The notes: generated by a model not told the origin, from the sequence alone. Shown: positions 32,930-45,080, counted from the stretch's first letter. The stretch: DNA of 64,000 nucleotides from Petaurus breviceps papuanus (GCA_028583685.1 JAMXIF010000073.1:7235631-7299630), one strand, 5' to 3'. A program made the numbers and translations.

Positions 32930-34660
32930 TTTACAACAAGTGTGTCAAATAAAGGCCTAATTTCTCAAATATATAGAGAAGCTTGCCATTCAAGAGAAAA
33001 TTGTTAAAATGGAGGGGAAGAGCAGGAAGGTGAAAGGGAACGGGTCAACCTTACTCTCATTGAATTTGGTTTAAGGAGGAAATAACATACACACTTAATT
33101 GGGTATCTTATCCTACATAAAAGTAGGGGGGAAGAGGATAAGAGGAGGGATGATAGAAGGGAGGGCAGATTGGGGAAGAGGGTAGTTAGAAGCAAACACT
33201 TTTGAAAAGGGACAGGGTCAAAGGAGAAAATGGAATAAGTGGGGGGCAGGATGGGATGGAAGGGATACTGCTATGGAAATGTTTTGTGTAAGTACACATG
33301 TACAATCTATATTGGGCAAAGGGAAAGAATCTGGAACTTAAAGTTTTAAAAACAAATGTTAAACATTTTTTTAAATTGTTTTTTTTTACATGCAATTGGG
33401 AAATAAGATATACAGGCACTGGGATGTAGAAATCCATCTTACCCTACTAGAAAGTTAGGGGGGGATGAGTGAAGATATAAGAGAGAACAGATTGAGGGAA
33501 GGGATATTCATTAGGTTCACTATTCTGGTGGGGGTAGGGGAAAGAGGGAGAAAAATTTGTAATTCAAAATCTTGTGGAAATGAATGTTGAAAACTAAAAA
33601 TAAATAAATAAATAAATTGGAAATAAAAGAATACAAGCCATTCCCCAGTTGATAAATGGTCAAAGGATATGAACAGGCAGTTTTCAGACAAAGAAATCAA
33701 AGCTATCTTAGTCATGTGAAAAAATGTTCTAAATCACTATTGCTTAGAGAACTGCAAATTAAAAAAGCTCAGAGGTATCACCTTTGAGATTGATAGGTAA
33801 CACCTATCAGATTGGCTAATATGACAGAAAAAGAAAATGATAAAAATTGGAGAGGATTTTGGAAAATTGGGACACTACTGCACTATTGGTGGAGTTGTGA
33901 ACTGAAACAACTATTCTGGAGAACAATTTGGAACTGTGCCTAAAGGATAATCAAACTGTGCATAAGCTTTGATCCGGTAATACCACTATGAGGTTTATAT
34001 CCCAAAGAAATCACAAAAATTGTGCACATGTACATACACATACACACATATGTGTGTATCTATATCTAAATCTATATCTCAGTTCTTTTTGAGGTGGCAA
34101 AGAATTGGAAATTAAGGGAATGCTTTTCAGTTGAGGAATGGCTGAATAAGCTGTGGTATATGATTGTGATGGAATACTATGGTGCTATAAGAAATGATAA
34201 GCAGACAGATTTCAGAAAAATCTGGAAAGACTTATGTGAACTGATGCAAAGTGAAGTGAGCAGAACCAGGAGAACGTTGTACAACCAGTAACATTGTGCA
34301 AAATCAACTGTGAACAACTTAGTTCTTCTCAGCAATACAATGATCCAAGATAATTCTAAAGGATTCATGAAGGAAAATGCTAACCACATCCAGAGAAAGA
34401 ACTATGGAGTCTGAATGTAGATCAAAGTATACTATTTTCACTTGCTTTATTTTTTTTGGTGCTTCTTCTCTTTTGGCCTGTTTCTTTAACAACATGACCA
34501 ATATGGGAATATGTTTTACATGATTGCACATACATAACCCATATCAAATTGCTTACTATCTTAAGGATGCACTGGTGAGGGAGGAACACAATTTGGAACT
34601 CAAAATTAAAAAAAAATGAATGTTAAAAATTGCCTTACATAAAATTGGGAAAAAAAAGCT
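32930..34660 (+). mobile_element. L1 LINE 3' end with internal LINE-tail insertions
   Basis: The left piece 'ggcctaatttctcaaatata' and right piece 'aagccattccccagttgata' are neighbours in marsupial L1 ORF2. Between them lie about 600 bp (33005-33610) made of retroposon 3' ends ('aatttgtaattcaaaatctt', then 'gaatgttgaaaactaaaaat' and (AAAT)n). The rest runs through 'atcagattggctaatatgac', 'aagaattggaaattaaggga', 'gtgagcagaaccaggagaac' to the 3' UTR end 'atttggaactcaaaatt' and an A-rich tail. Confidence 0.85.
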
Positions 34661-34864
34661 ACTATAAAAAAAGACACTTAAAAAAACCCCCCAAAGAAGG
34701 CTCACTCCATTTTTGGACAGCTTTAACTGTAAAGCAGTTTCTTTCTTTTTTAAAAATAGAAATAGGGACTAGAATTGTGATTTCACTAGATTTAAAGAAA
34801 TTTCATGTGAGGAAACTCTGTCTACCAATTTAAGCTGCCATTTTCTCTGTAATATATAGTTTTG

Positions 34865-35010
34865 CAGAGCTGCCTTGAGCACTTACAAGGTTTAGTGACT
34901 TACCCAGGGTCATTTGTAGCCAGTTTGTGTCAGAACATGAACCCAGGTCTTCCAGCATTTGAGACCAGTCCTCTCTATCCACTACACCAAGATGTCTCTT
35001 TAATGATACC
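34865..35010 (-). repeat. MIR/SINE remnant
   Basis: 'agtgacttacccagggtcat' and 'gaacccaggtcttccagcat', antisense. Confidence 0.75.
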
Positions 35011-35084
35011 TAAAGAGTTGTCAGCTTGCTTGCTATTTTTTCAGATGCTGAATTAAAAACCTGTCTCTCTCTATACTTTTTTCT

Positions 35085-35205
35085 TTTTTTGGGGGGTGAG
35101 GGGTGAGGCAGTCAGGGTTAAGTGACTTGCCCAGGATCACACAGCTAGCAAGCGTTAGAGGCTAGATTTAAACTCAGGTCCTCCTGACTCCAGGGCCAAT
35201 GTATA
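35085..35205 (-). repeat. Marsupial SINE
   Basis: 'caggttaagtgac'-type core: 'gtcagggttaagtgacttgc' and 'aactcaggtcctcctgactc', antisense. Confidence 0.85.
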
Positions 35206-35469
35206 TCTTTTTTTCTATTGGGTCCAGTTCTCTTTTCTGTATTCAGTTCTTAATTTTTCCTCTTCATTAAAAAACTAAGACAAAAAAAATCATTAAGCAA
35301 TATCTAAATACACATAGAAAGAAACTCTGGGTCAGCCTTTTGCTGCCAGAGGAATGGGAGATAGAAAGGGGCTCCAAATGGATGGGTAGAGAGGTGGAGG
35401 GATCCTCTCACCTCATAGGCCTGTTCTGTAGAAGGTCAGTAGCTCACATTTGGGTCCTCAAAGGTCAGT

Positions 35470-35585
35470 TTTTGGGGGGGGGGTGGGAAGAGGCAATCAG
35501 GGTTAAGTGATTTACCCAGGGTCACACAACTACTAAGTGTCTGAAAATAGATTTGAACTCAGCTCAGGGTCACCTAGGTGCTTCT
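35470..35585 (-). repeat. Marsupial SINE, truncated
   Basis: 'caatcagggttaagtgattt' and 'acccagggtcacacaactac', antisense. Confidence 0.85.
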
Positions 35586-35589
35586 CCCT

Positions 35590-36235
35590 ACCCTTTCTCC
35601 CCCAAGGTCCTTGTTACAGGTAAAGTGAGTGATTTCAGTAGCAAACATGAGTGATGTCTAAAAAAATACCACAGGATAATGAAGTTATGAAATGGAAGAA
35701 CTCACGAATCACTCAACCAAAGTACAGGAGTTTGTTGATCCGTGGCCTTGCTCACAGGCTCACACAGGCTTGGATTTGGGGTAAGGTTATCCTTGTCCCA
35801 GAGGAGGAAGGCAGGGTAGGGCTCATCTGCAGGGTGTTGGCATTGAGAACCCTCTGACTAGGAGATTTCCCAAGTGGCTGGGCTCAGTTTTCTTCATCTA
35901 TAACCATCTGGAAATTCTCCCATGAATTCTCCCTAGAATTTCCATTGGGAAGCTGGCCACTACTTGTTTTGCACTTTATAAATGTGATAAAATAAATCCA
36001 GCTGGAAAGCGTGCTGGTGACAGAGTTCTGCCCTGGAAGTTATATTGCCTGGTGTTTCACAATCCATTCCCAAACCACCCCCATAAGTCACAGCAACTTG
36101 GCAAAGGATGTACCACATGGTTGCCGCAATGATATTTCAATAACCCATTCTTTGGAACAAATGACCCCCAAACAACGAATTGTGGGCAAATATGATTTGG
36201 TGCTCACAACTCTACAATCAGAAGATCCTCAATTT
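35590..36235. other. No recognised feature
   Basis: A 101-codon frame at 36011-36316 runs into a MIR and is probably chance. Confidence 0.45.
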
Positions 36236-36239
36236 TGGC

Positions 36240-36385
36240 CTGCAAAGCATTTGAAAAGTCATTCAGTTCAACGTCTTCATTTTACAGATGAGGAAACTGA
36301 AGTCCAGAGAAGTTAACTGAGATTCAAACCCAGGTCTTCTGAGTCCAAATTCACAGCTTTTCCTATTGTACCACACTGCATCCCT
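36240..36385 (-). repeat. MIR-like SINE
   Basis: 'ttttacagatgaggaaactg' then 'gattcaaacccaggtcttct', antisense. Confidence 0.85.
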
Positions 36386-36669
36386 GTATTTCATGCATGA
36401 TAAGAATTTTCCATAATGAAAGAGACCATATTTAATGCTCTTTATTAGCTTATTTATGTATTTAGATTGTACAATATAATAAGTTATATATACAGAGTCA
36501 GACAAAATTATTAGCAATTAAGACTTCACTGACACAGGCATATACTGGTTTGGTTCTCTCTCCTCTCCTTTTTGCAGTCCAAACCTACAATTTCCTCAGT
36601 GTTGGGAGCTCCTAGTACAGAAACTCCTTGCACTAATGCAGATTGGCAACTTGTCTATAATGTATCATT

Positions 36670-36790
36670 TTAAAGAGTCGCCTGGGATTACTGAGAGGTT
36701 GAAAGATTTGCCCATGTTTACACAGCTAGTACGTGTCAGAGGCAGGTCTTAAACCTAGATTTTACTTTATCCACCATGTTCTGCTTCCTC
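36670..36790 (-). repeat. MIR-like SINE
   Basis: 'agatttgcccatgtttacac' and 'ttactttatccaccatgttc', antisense. Confidence 0.7.
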
Positions 36791-37379
36791 TCCTGTGCAT
36801 TTTAGCAACAATAAAAGTATGGCTGTATCCCCAGAAATTGACGCGGGTAGCCAATGGCCCACTCATCAGGTAGCCTGGCCGATTCTGAAAGCCAGCTCTC
36901 CATCACAGCTCCATATACGCCGTTGAAAGTATTTCTGCCTTCAGGTGAGTCAATGGCCTGTGGCCCCAAGATAGAAGATGACAAGACTCAGGCCAAGCCT
37001 ATGACTTGCAGAATATGCTCACTGGACTTGACCAAATGCCCGAAGACAGAAATAGCAGTTTTGCCTTCTCTGTTGAAACTAATTTTTAAAAGAAACAAAC
37101 AACAAACTTCTCTTGGAGAAGAGAGTGCTCATCACATATGGCATTTGCCATCTAATTACGGCAGAAGCTTTCATCATCATTAGCACAAAGCAGGGGGAAG
37201 AAGGTGAAGAGGGTGCACGGCAGGATTTCAAAGAGGAATGAAAAGGATAATTAAGTTTCACCTCAGAGTATGTAGCTCACAGGATATACAAAATAGGTTC
37301 TGAAAACAGCAGCAAACAGAGACTGTAAATGGTGAAATTAAATATTCAGGACCTACTTATGATCCTATCACAGTATGTT

Positions 37380-37660
37380 CTACTTTTGCAACAGTAGAAA
37401 ATTAGTTGTGAGCTTCACGCAGACGACTGATTCCCCTCCTCTCTGCCTGCCGGCCCTCCCCCACCCTGAAGCAATTCCTCAGTCATGCAACTTGTAATTT
37501 CAAAAATATTACTTTGTAAGCTACGGAATTTGTTTTAATTTAGGAATAGCTCTAGTGAAACCTGTCATTACAGCATCTCAGCAACGAACTGTAAATTAAC
37601 CTACTGGGGTGATAACTGGGGCTGGCTGCCGCTCTCTGTGCAATTATAGGTTTGGGAAAA
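37380..37660. promoter_or_regulatory. Candidate conserved non-coding block near EDAR 3' end
   Basis: Repeat-free 280-bp stretch with a balanced composition and words such as 'agcaattcctcagtcatgca' and 'acttgtaatttcaaaaatat'. It has no open frame of note. It could be the distal EDAR 3' UTR or an enhancer. Conservation cannot be tested here. Confidence 0.25.
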
Positions 37661-37869
37661 CCACCCTGCCAAGAACAATGTCACTTTGCTAACTTTATCT
37701 CTAAATGTTATGGCAGACAGTTGCTTTGGAAAACTTCAAAACTAAGTCTTTATGGCCTTAGTTCCTACTTTGCATTTCAAATCCATATGGTTTCCATGTA
37801 CAGCTTTTTCAACACTGTTGTTTTCCTAAATCTCCATCTTCATTGGACTCTGATAAGCCTCAGTGTTGT

Positions 37870-37990
37870 TGATGATAGAATTGTGAAATTCCAGAACCAG
37901 AAGCAGTCTTAGAAATCAGTGAGTGGAACCCTGTTATGCATGGGGAAACTGAGGCCCAGAGAGGTAAAATAACTGCATGACTAGATGTGG
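37870..37990 (-). repeat. MIR-like SINE
   Basis: 'ggggaaactgaggcccagag' followed by 'aggtaaaataactgcatgac', antisense. Confidence 0.8.
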
Positions 37991-38230
37991 GGAGGGGTAG
38001 CTAACGCTACGATGTTGGTTCCTAGGTTCCTGATACAGTGCTTGGACTGGCTACCTTCCAATGAATTTCCATCTTTGCCCTTTTCCGATTGGAGGATGAA
38101 GCTCCTCCATGCAATGGCCTTTGTGCTTGACAGAACCCTTAATCAGTAAGCCATCATTTCTCCCCCTTTAAAGAGTGATACCAGCTGCTTACTGGCCCTT
38201 AGGCACGTTTCTGTCCAAAGTAAAATTCAG

Positions 38231-38518
38231 CTGGAAAGAGATGGGCATGAAGGCACATGCTGAGGCTGGGGAGTTCCAAGGGACAGAGGAGCTAATCCAA
38301 TGGAGTGTGCACCGTGGGCTGGGTGAGCCCCAGGAAACAGGGCCACCAGATTCCCTAATGAGGGGCAGGCAAATTTGGCCAGGTTGTAAATGGAGCAGGT
38401 CACAGCACCCCTGCTGATCAGGAGTGGGATCAGGCTTGTGGGTAAGCCTTGCATTTCCAGCCTGGGCAAGATGGGGAGACCTAGTCTTTAAAAAATAAAT
38501 TAAGAAAATAAAGAAAAG
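38231..38518 (+). pseudogene. 7SL (SRP) RNA retropseudogene
   Basis: The 3' two thirds align by eye to 7SL RNA. Matching blocks in order: 'tggagcaggtca' (38391-38402), 'ctgctgatcagga' followed by 'gtgggatc' (38410-38430), 'ccagcctgggcaagatgg' (38457-38474), 'gagacctagtct' (38476-38487). The A-rich tail runs 38490-38518. The 5' Alu-like domain is more diverged but keeps 'gctgaggctgggga' (38259-38272). The S-domain segment 'ggtgagccccaggaa' corresponds to the 7SL 'ggtgacctcccggga' region. Tail and divergence mark an old LINE-mobilised copy, not a working gene. It lies antisense to EDAR in its probable 3' UTR. Confidence 0.85.
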
Positions 38519-38529
38519 AGCCCTGGACT

Positions 38530-38680
38530 AAGTATCTGGTACCTTCAACTTAAGACCCTGATTGTAGTCTTAACTAGCTGTGTATCCCTGTAGATTACTT
38601 AACCTCTCTGGCCCTCAGTTTTCATATCTACCACCAAGGGGCAAAGACTTGATGCCTGAATTTGACATCTCTAAATCGGG
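38530..38680 (+). repeat. MIR-like SINE
   Basis: 'taactagctgtgtatccctg' and 'cttaacctctctggccctca', sense. Confidence 0.85.
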
Positions 38681-38979
38681 CTACTTATGAAAATACAAAG
38701 GGATTGATCTTCAATAAGATACTCTCTGATACTCTGAACATATCTGTGGTATGGGGAACATCTATGGAGACTGGCTTTGTGTATCTGTTTTACAAAGTGA
38801 GTCACAGAGGGGGGCTGCTAAATTATTGATGGGAGAGAGGCATAGGAAATATGCGCAGACTCAAGTGTGATTAAACTGTTTCCCTGCAAAGCCAGTTAGG
38901 ATATTAACAGACCAATCTGAACTAGGATTGGAAATGGGAAGATGCGTAGAGAGAAGTGTGTGTTCATTACGACCATTCA

Positions 38980-39215
38980 GCAAAACCTCTGCTATGAAGC
39001 CTTCCTTGATTACCTGTCACAAGTACTCAACTCCAATAGCACGAGGAACGGAACCGCTTTGTGCTGCCATTGTGTTTCACCCCCCAGCTAGACTGGAAGC
39101 TCTGTGAGAGCAGACGCCTTGGTTTACACATCTTTGCATCTTCCGATAGTGCCCGGCACAGTGCTATTAAAAAACAGAGTAGGTGCTAAATAGTAATGGT
39201 TGTTGAACGGACGTT
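38980..39215 (+). repeat. L2 LINE 3' part
   Basis: 'tatgaagccttccttgatta', 'ctagactggaagctctgtga' and 'gtgcccggcacagtgctatt'. Confidence 0.8.
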
Positions 39216-39503
39216 TTTGTCCACGCATCCTCCTGAGGTACGGCGTTTGTTTTTTTTGTTTTTTTTTTTACGAGGCATTCCCCAGCCGATCCATGACCAG
39301 CTTTGTCTCTGGCTTCCTCGCGCTCCGCAGAACAGCCCAAGACATGACCTAGTGACATGTGAGAAAAGCCTTAGTTTTCAGGAAGCCCGTGGGAAGGCAC
39401 CGTTGCTGGCTCCACGTTTCCCCGCTCAGTCACCCCTGCAATGTTCTCAGGTGAAGGAAGTGAAGCCCCATCCCAGGCCAGGGAGGCAGTTCCCAAGGAG
39501 CCA

Positions 39504-39845
<342 letters not shown>

Positions 39846-41807
39846 TCAGAAACTTGCACTTTAGGCAAAAGGAAGCAATTTTTAAACAGTATGTTCCACG
39901 ACTCTTCGATTCAGGCAACTCTCGACACAATAATTATCGACTAATAACAACAGTGGTGCAGCAATATTGATATGGGTCTGGGAGATGGGAAGCTTGCAGA
40001 CGCCTTCTGGGAAGGCCCCACCACCAAATCAGACATGGTGCGGGATGGTATGGAATCAGGGAAGGGCAGCTAGGTGGTGCAGGTGAGATGAAAACAAAAT
40101 ATATCAAAAAATCAGAGTAAGAAAAGTTTACAAAAGAATTTGGCACGTAGATTTCTGTCGAAACTTTCTTAGAGAGGCTATTGGCAGCATTCTTGATGCC
40201 CCTGAATCCAAATGCTCCCTCATTTGTAGGTAACAACCATTCATTCCATTAGGTAAAAGGTTCAATCTGACGATACTTTGGTCACGTTGGAAAACAGAAA
40301 TTTAAGCTCATTTCTGCAGCACAACAGAAGGGAAAGGAGTCAGAAAAGGACAGCTTGGCGGCAGGGACAATCGCCTCCTACTCCTACTACAAACTTTGGG
40401 GTATGCATTGGCATAAGGTGAAAAGTCCCTAGAGCAAGCAGCCAAAAGCAGCTGTGTCTGGCTGTCTGGATCACAGGTGTTCCAGGTCGGCCAGCAGTGT
40501 CAGCCCACCTTCCAGTGGCCTGGTCTGAAGCCATCAATTTTCAGGGATTTGGTGGCAGCACAATCTCAGCCACAACAGGCTTAGTTCCCCATCCAGCCCC
40601 AGTACTTGGATTTTTCCTTTGCCTAAGTATTCAGGCCTAATGAGACTATCCGTTCAGTGTGGGCCAAAGGAAGATTAAACCCTATTATCTTGTGGGTCAG
40701 CTGCCATCAGTGAAGTGGTATTTTGGGATGGGTAGAACAGGAGGAGGGGCCAGCTGGAGGTAAATAGAGGAAAGGATGGATTCTGAGCCCTGGTACTGGT
40801 TCACAGCATTGAAGAAGGAGCTACTCTGTTTCTCTCTCTGCAAAGGGGATATGTCTCTACGACTTGTTTGTTAAATGTTGCTAGCTCCCTAGATAAAAAA
40901 TGCTACCGGAGACAGGACAAATAGCTCCACATACTCAGAAGAGGCTATAAACAAAGAAACAAAGCTGTCCTTAGAGGGTCCTTTGTAAAATAGGCCCAGA
41001 AACATCACTTTCACACAACTTGTTTAAAAAAAAAACCCTCTGAAGTTGTGTAGTCTGAGGATAGGGCTTGAATACAAAACCCTTTGGTGTTTCCAGTGAG
41101 TGAGTGCTAACTAGCTCCTGGTTGTACCCAGCTCCCTTATGGCTCCAGAATGAAGAAGTATTATTTCCATCAGCCCAAGGATCCATAAGTGTTTTTTCTT
41201 TAGAAATATAAAAAAATACTTAAAAGAAGACATTGCTATTATTATTCCTTTCCTTAAGGGGACTTATTTTATATATTTTTTCAATCCTTGAAGAAAAATT
41301 CTAGAGTGTTAGTGACCTCAGAAAACTGTTGCATTTACACATTTACACATAAAATCATAGATTTAGAACTAGAAGAAGATTCTGAAGCCCTCTGGTCCAA
41401 TCCTCTCATTTTAAAGATTAGCAAAGTTAAGTGATGTACCCAAGATCACACAGAAAGTCAGAGGCAGGGACAGGACTCAAACCTAAGACCTCTGACTCCA
41501 GATCTAGCAGTCATTCAGTTGGCTAACATTTATTTAGTGCCTATTATATACCAGGCATTGTGCTAAGTGTTGGGAGTACAAAGAAAGGGAAAAAAATAGG
41601 ACTGAAAGCTCACTGTGAAATTGGAGGTCTAGTGAGGGCTGGGTCAGGTCTCTATATTTTTCTTGTCTCTGTTCAATCTTGTTGAACTCAAGGTAAGTTT
41701 CCCCTAAGTCTTTGTGTTTATTTGTCCATTTGTCATATGGGGATGAAGGGACATATAGCACTTGGATGACTGTCATATAACTTGGAAGCTTTGAAAATGG
41801 TTTGTGT

Positions 41808-41942
41808 GTGAGGCATTTGGGGTTAAGTGACTTGACCAGGGTCACATAGCTAGTAAGTGTCAAATATCTGAGGTTGGATTTGAACTCAAGTCCTCCTGAT
41901 GCCAGGGCCAGTGTTCTATTCACTGCACCACCTAGCTACCCC
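41808..41942 (-). repeat. Marsupial SINE
   Basis: 'ggggttaagtgacttgacca' to 'ctgcaccacctagctacccc', antisense, in the EDAR last intron. Confidence 0.9.
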
Positions 41943-42804
41943 AGAGAAATATAAAAACCTGGAGATGGGAGGCAGAGCTAGCTGCTTGCAGTGAGGACAG
42001 GGCCCAGAAGAACAGTCTGGGCAGTCATGCTGAACCACTGGGCTGTCTCAAAGAAATTTTTCAGTTTGAAAGTAAGTTATTCTGGGAGGATTTCTAAGGA
42101 GTGAGGAGAGAGGTTTCTTACTCATATAAAAATCTTGACCTTTCCTCATTTTGCTGCCTTCTCACGGTGAGTTCCCCAACTGCAGATGCCCATTAGGAAA
42201 TAAAGCCAGATTTGGTCATTAACTTAGGATGCCAAGCGAGTGGTACACAGCAGGCTCAAGCCTCCTTTACCCATCCATTTTACATTACGAGTTTCAGAAG
42301 ATCAGGGACCATGTTGATCATAGGGATAGAGACTGGACCTGTGGTTTCATTGATATGGGTTACTTCTGGACAAGGGAACTCTCTTTACCAATGAGGATCA
42401 ATATCTTATCAATATCAATAATCCTCCTTAAGATCAATATCTTTCTCAGCAGCTTATAGTTTTAGAGAACTGCTTAGAGTCCAGAGAGGTTGAATGATTG
42501 CCCAGTGTCACATAGCAAGTTTATGCACAAGACTTGAACCAAAAAGTCTTCCTGGTTCAGAGGCCAGTGCTTTATACCAGACTAGCTCTCAAGCTGGTAA
42601 TGTATTAGATAAACTGGTGATTAATAAATATTTTTGATGATGATAGTGGTGCTAACTTGGATTTATTTACAAGATCCCAAACTGCATCCCAAATAAAGCC
42701 CCTTTGCACTTAGGAAAGGACTGTATATGTGCCTTGTCCATGTGCACCTTAATGCTTAAAAAAATGGTTATTGAATTGACTCTCCCTACCTGCTTCTGAT
42801 CTTG

Positions 42805-43010
42805 GGATCATAGATTTAGAATTGGAAGGGACCTCAGATGCCATCTAACCCAAGTCCCTCATTTTGCAGAAGAAGAAACCAAAACCCAGAGATGTAAAGT
42901 ATTTGTCCTTTGTCACCTAGTAGTAAGTGGCAGATCTGGGATTCCAAACCCACATCCTCTGACTCCAAGCCTAGCTTATTCCCTAATGCACCATGTAGCC
43001 CTTTACCTCT
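42805..43010 (-). repeat. MIR-like SINE
   Basis: 'agaattggaagggacctcag' and 'cctctgactccaagcctagc', antisense. Confidence 0.85.
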
Positions 43011-43750
43011 TGGTGACAGAGCATGTCCTTATATGCTGCTGGGCCCTCTTGGACATTAGGCCCCCTTGGACATTAGCTGGGAGAAGTGTTTTGTCTCATG
43101 GTTTCAAAAACGTGCCACAAGATCTTGTCAAGAGAGGCCAAGTGTTTGTTCAGCCATGCTAAGAAGGGGGCAGGGGGGAGGGTTGGTTGGAAAGGACCTC
43201 TGTACTATATGTAGACTGGATTGGTCAAATTCAGTCCCTTGCCTCCCCTTCCTCCTGAGGCTGGTTGAGTTGGCTAATCCAGAGCATCTGATACATTAGT
43301 ATGGGCAATTTTGCTCAGCTTGCTTTCAAAGAACATTTGTTGCTGATGTAAAGTTAAAAGGACCTAGGATACACCTAGGAATGGGTTATGATCACTCAGT
43401 TGGGGTTGTCTTGACTTGTAACTTAGGGAGCTCCTGAGGAGAAAGATCCTTTTACCCAGGCAGACTAATAACTGCTCCATAACTTTAAATCTTAGAGCAT
43501 TTCCAGAAGCATGGAGAGGTAAAGAAATCTGTCAGATGTTGGATGCGAACTCTCGTCTTACTGACTCTGGGGCGAGCACTCTATTTTTCCTGCCATGTTG
43601 CCCCACGGTTACCTATTCTGCTTATACCTCTCATTAAATGGAATGTGTAATATCATGTGAGTGAGGACTGATATTTAATTTAGTTTAATTCTGCAAGCAT
43701 TTATTACGGAGACACAAAAACAAAAACAAAACCAAAACCCCAGTCCTTAC

Positions 43751-43811
43751 CTTCTGCCACCCCACATACATTGGCATATACATCAAGGATCTTCTTTCTT
43801 CTACTCTGAAT
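43751..43811 (-). CDS. EDAR: EDAR cytoplasmic exon (IQSRRKKILDVY)
   Basis: A 61-nt exon encoding IQSRRKKILDVYANVCGVAE plus the first base of a split Gly codon. The acceptor is ...tttaaag|ATT and the donor is GCAGAAG|GTAAGG, a strong consensus. It corresponds to the penultimate coding exon of human EDAR and differs from human by one residue (Ala for Val near the end). It joins the juxtamembrane linker to the death domain. It starts in phase 0, right after a complete Gly codon of the exon at 44291, and ends in phase 1, matching the last exon. Confidence 0.96.
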
Positions 43812-44290
43812 CTTTAAGCAAAAACAGAAACAGAAACAAACCCAAATGATTTCATATTGATGGGGAAACAATGGTCTAAACAGTGCCTGCTGGGGATGCC
43901 TCCCAGCAATGTCCTTGACCAGTCCCGGCTTTGCTCTTCCAAAGTGGAGTTGAACATGAGAAATTTGTATGTAGTGAATTTGGGAGCCATGAAAAGCCTC
44001 CAACAAAAGTCTAGTCCACTACCCACTTAAAAAACTTTATTTTCCTACAAAGTGGTCCATTTGATAGCCCCATTACTAAGACAATGTGGAATTAGTTTTC
44101 AGTGCCTTCAACATCTATGACTTCGTGGAGGAACACTTTGGCACCAGAAGACATTGCTGAGAGGAAGTTTCTTGCCCATAAATTCCCATCAATCAGTTGA
44201 ATCTCCATTATAGATGCACAGCATCATTTTAGTGTAGCCATAAATTGTGGATATTTGTAAAAGAATGGTGTGTGCATGTCAGAAACTTAC

Positions 44291-44450
44291 CCCAGTTGAT
44301 TTATTGTTAGTGGAAGATTTATCCCTCGTCAAATGAACTAGTGATAACAAGCACAGCTCTGGGGACCCTTGCTTGTCAACTGCGGCTTCTTCATCACTGT
44401 CCATACTCCGACTCAGGAGCTGTTCGTTCTCAGACGAGGCATCATTCTCA
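44291..44450 (-). CDS. EDAR: EDAR cytoplasmic exon ([12 protein letters not shown])
   Basis: A 160-nt exon: one base completes a Ser codon, then come 53 codons from [14 protein letters not shown] to NNKSTG. The acceptor is ctttccccag|T and the donor is CTGGG|GTAAGT. The human counterpart is clearly recognisable, with scattered conservative changes (for example AAVDKQ for human PAPDKQ, and [10 protein letters not shown] for human LAREKSATSN). It forms the acidic, serine-rich linker between the membrane and the death domain. The core stretch around [13 protein letters not shown] is identical to human, suggesting constraint beyond a passive linker. Confidence 0.96.
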
Positions 44451-44829
44451 CTGGGGAAAGACCAAGAGAATATTTGTGGCATCTTTCAAAGTGGAACCAT
44501 CAAAAATTCAACTCCTAGGTTGTTTCTTGCCAGCAGATTTTGATAAGGATGCAAATTAAAATGTGTTTGCAAATGGACCAAGAGAGGGTCTGTTAAAGAG
44601 AGCTCCTTTCACCAATGGGTGTGAATTGGTTAGAATTTGTATATCATGTAAGTGAGGACTGATATTTAATTTAATTTAATTCAATAAGCATTTAGTAAGG
44701 GCCTGTTATGTACCAGGTACTCTTCCAGGAATTGGGGATATAAAGACAGAAATAAGAAAAGTAAGCCTTGACCTCAATGAGCTTACTTTCTAAAGATAAG
44801 AGATAACTTATAAACAGATGAATATAATA

Positions 44830-45080
44830 ATAATGACAGTTAAACATTTATGTAGCACTTACTATATGCCAGGTATTGTGCTAATCACTTTATAATTATT
44901 ATCTCATTTGACCCTCACAATAATACCAAGTGGTAGGTGTTATTATTATCCCCATTTTACAGATAAGGAAACTGAGGCAAACAGAGGTTAAGTAACTTGC
45001 CCAGAGTCACACAGTGTCTGAGGCTGAATTAGAACTCAGATCTTCCAGACTCCAGGCCCAGTGCTCTATCCGCTGCATCA
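44830..45080 (-). repeat. Near-full-length MIR
   Basis: 'catttatgtagcacttacta' through 'ccattttacagataaggaaa' to 'cccagtgctctatccgctgc', antisense. Confidence 0.92.

Larger units (their letters stand above)
37520..39503 (-). other. EDAR: Probable EDAR 3' UTR
   Basis: Sequence immediately after the EDAR stop must be 3' UTR, but its end is not directly visible. An ATTAAA hexamer on the minus strand at about 37540-37535 sits next to a repeat-free block (37380-37660) and would give a UTR of about 2 kb, similar to what I recall for human EDAR. AATAAA and ATTAAA also occur near 36430-36442. The interval contains an L2 remnant, MIR pieces and a 7SL pseudogene, all on the plus strand or antisense to the transcript. 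Confidence 0.35.

Noticed and set aside
41534-41923. 129-codon minus-strand frame
   Set aside because: Both ends are SINE or old-repeat sequence; the middle has no known similarity.
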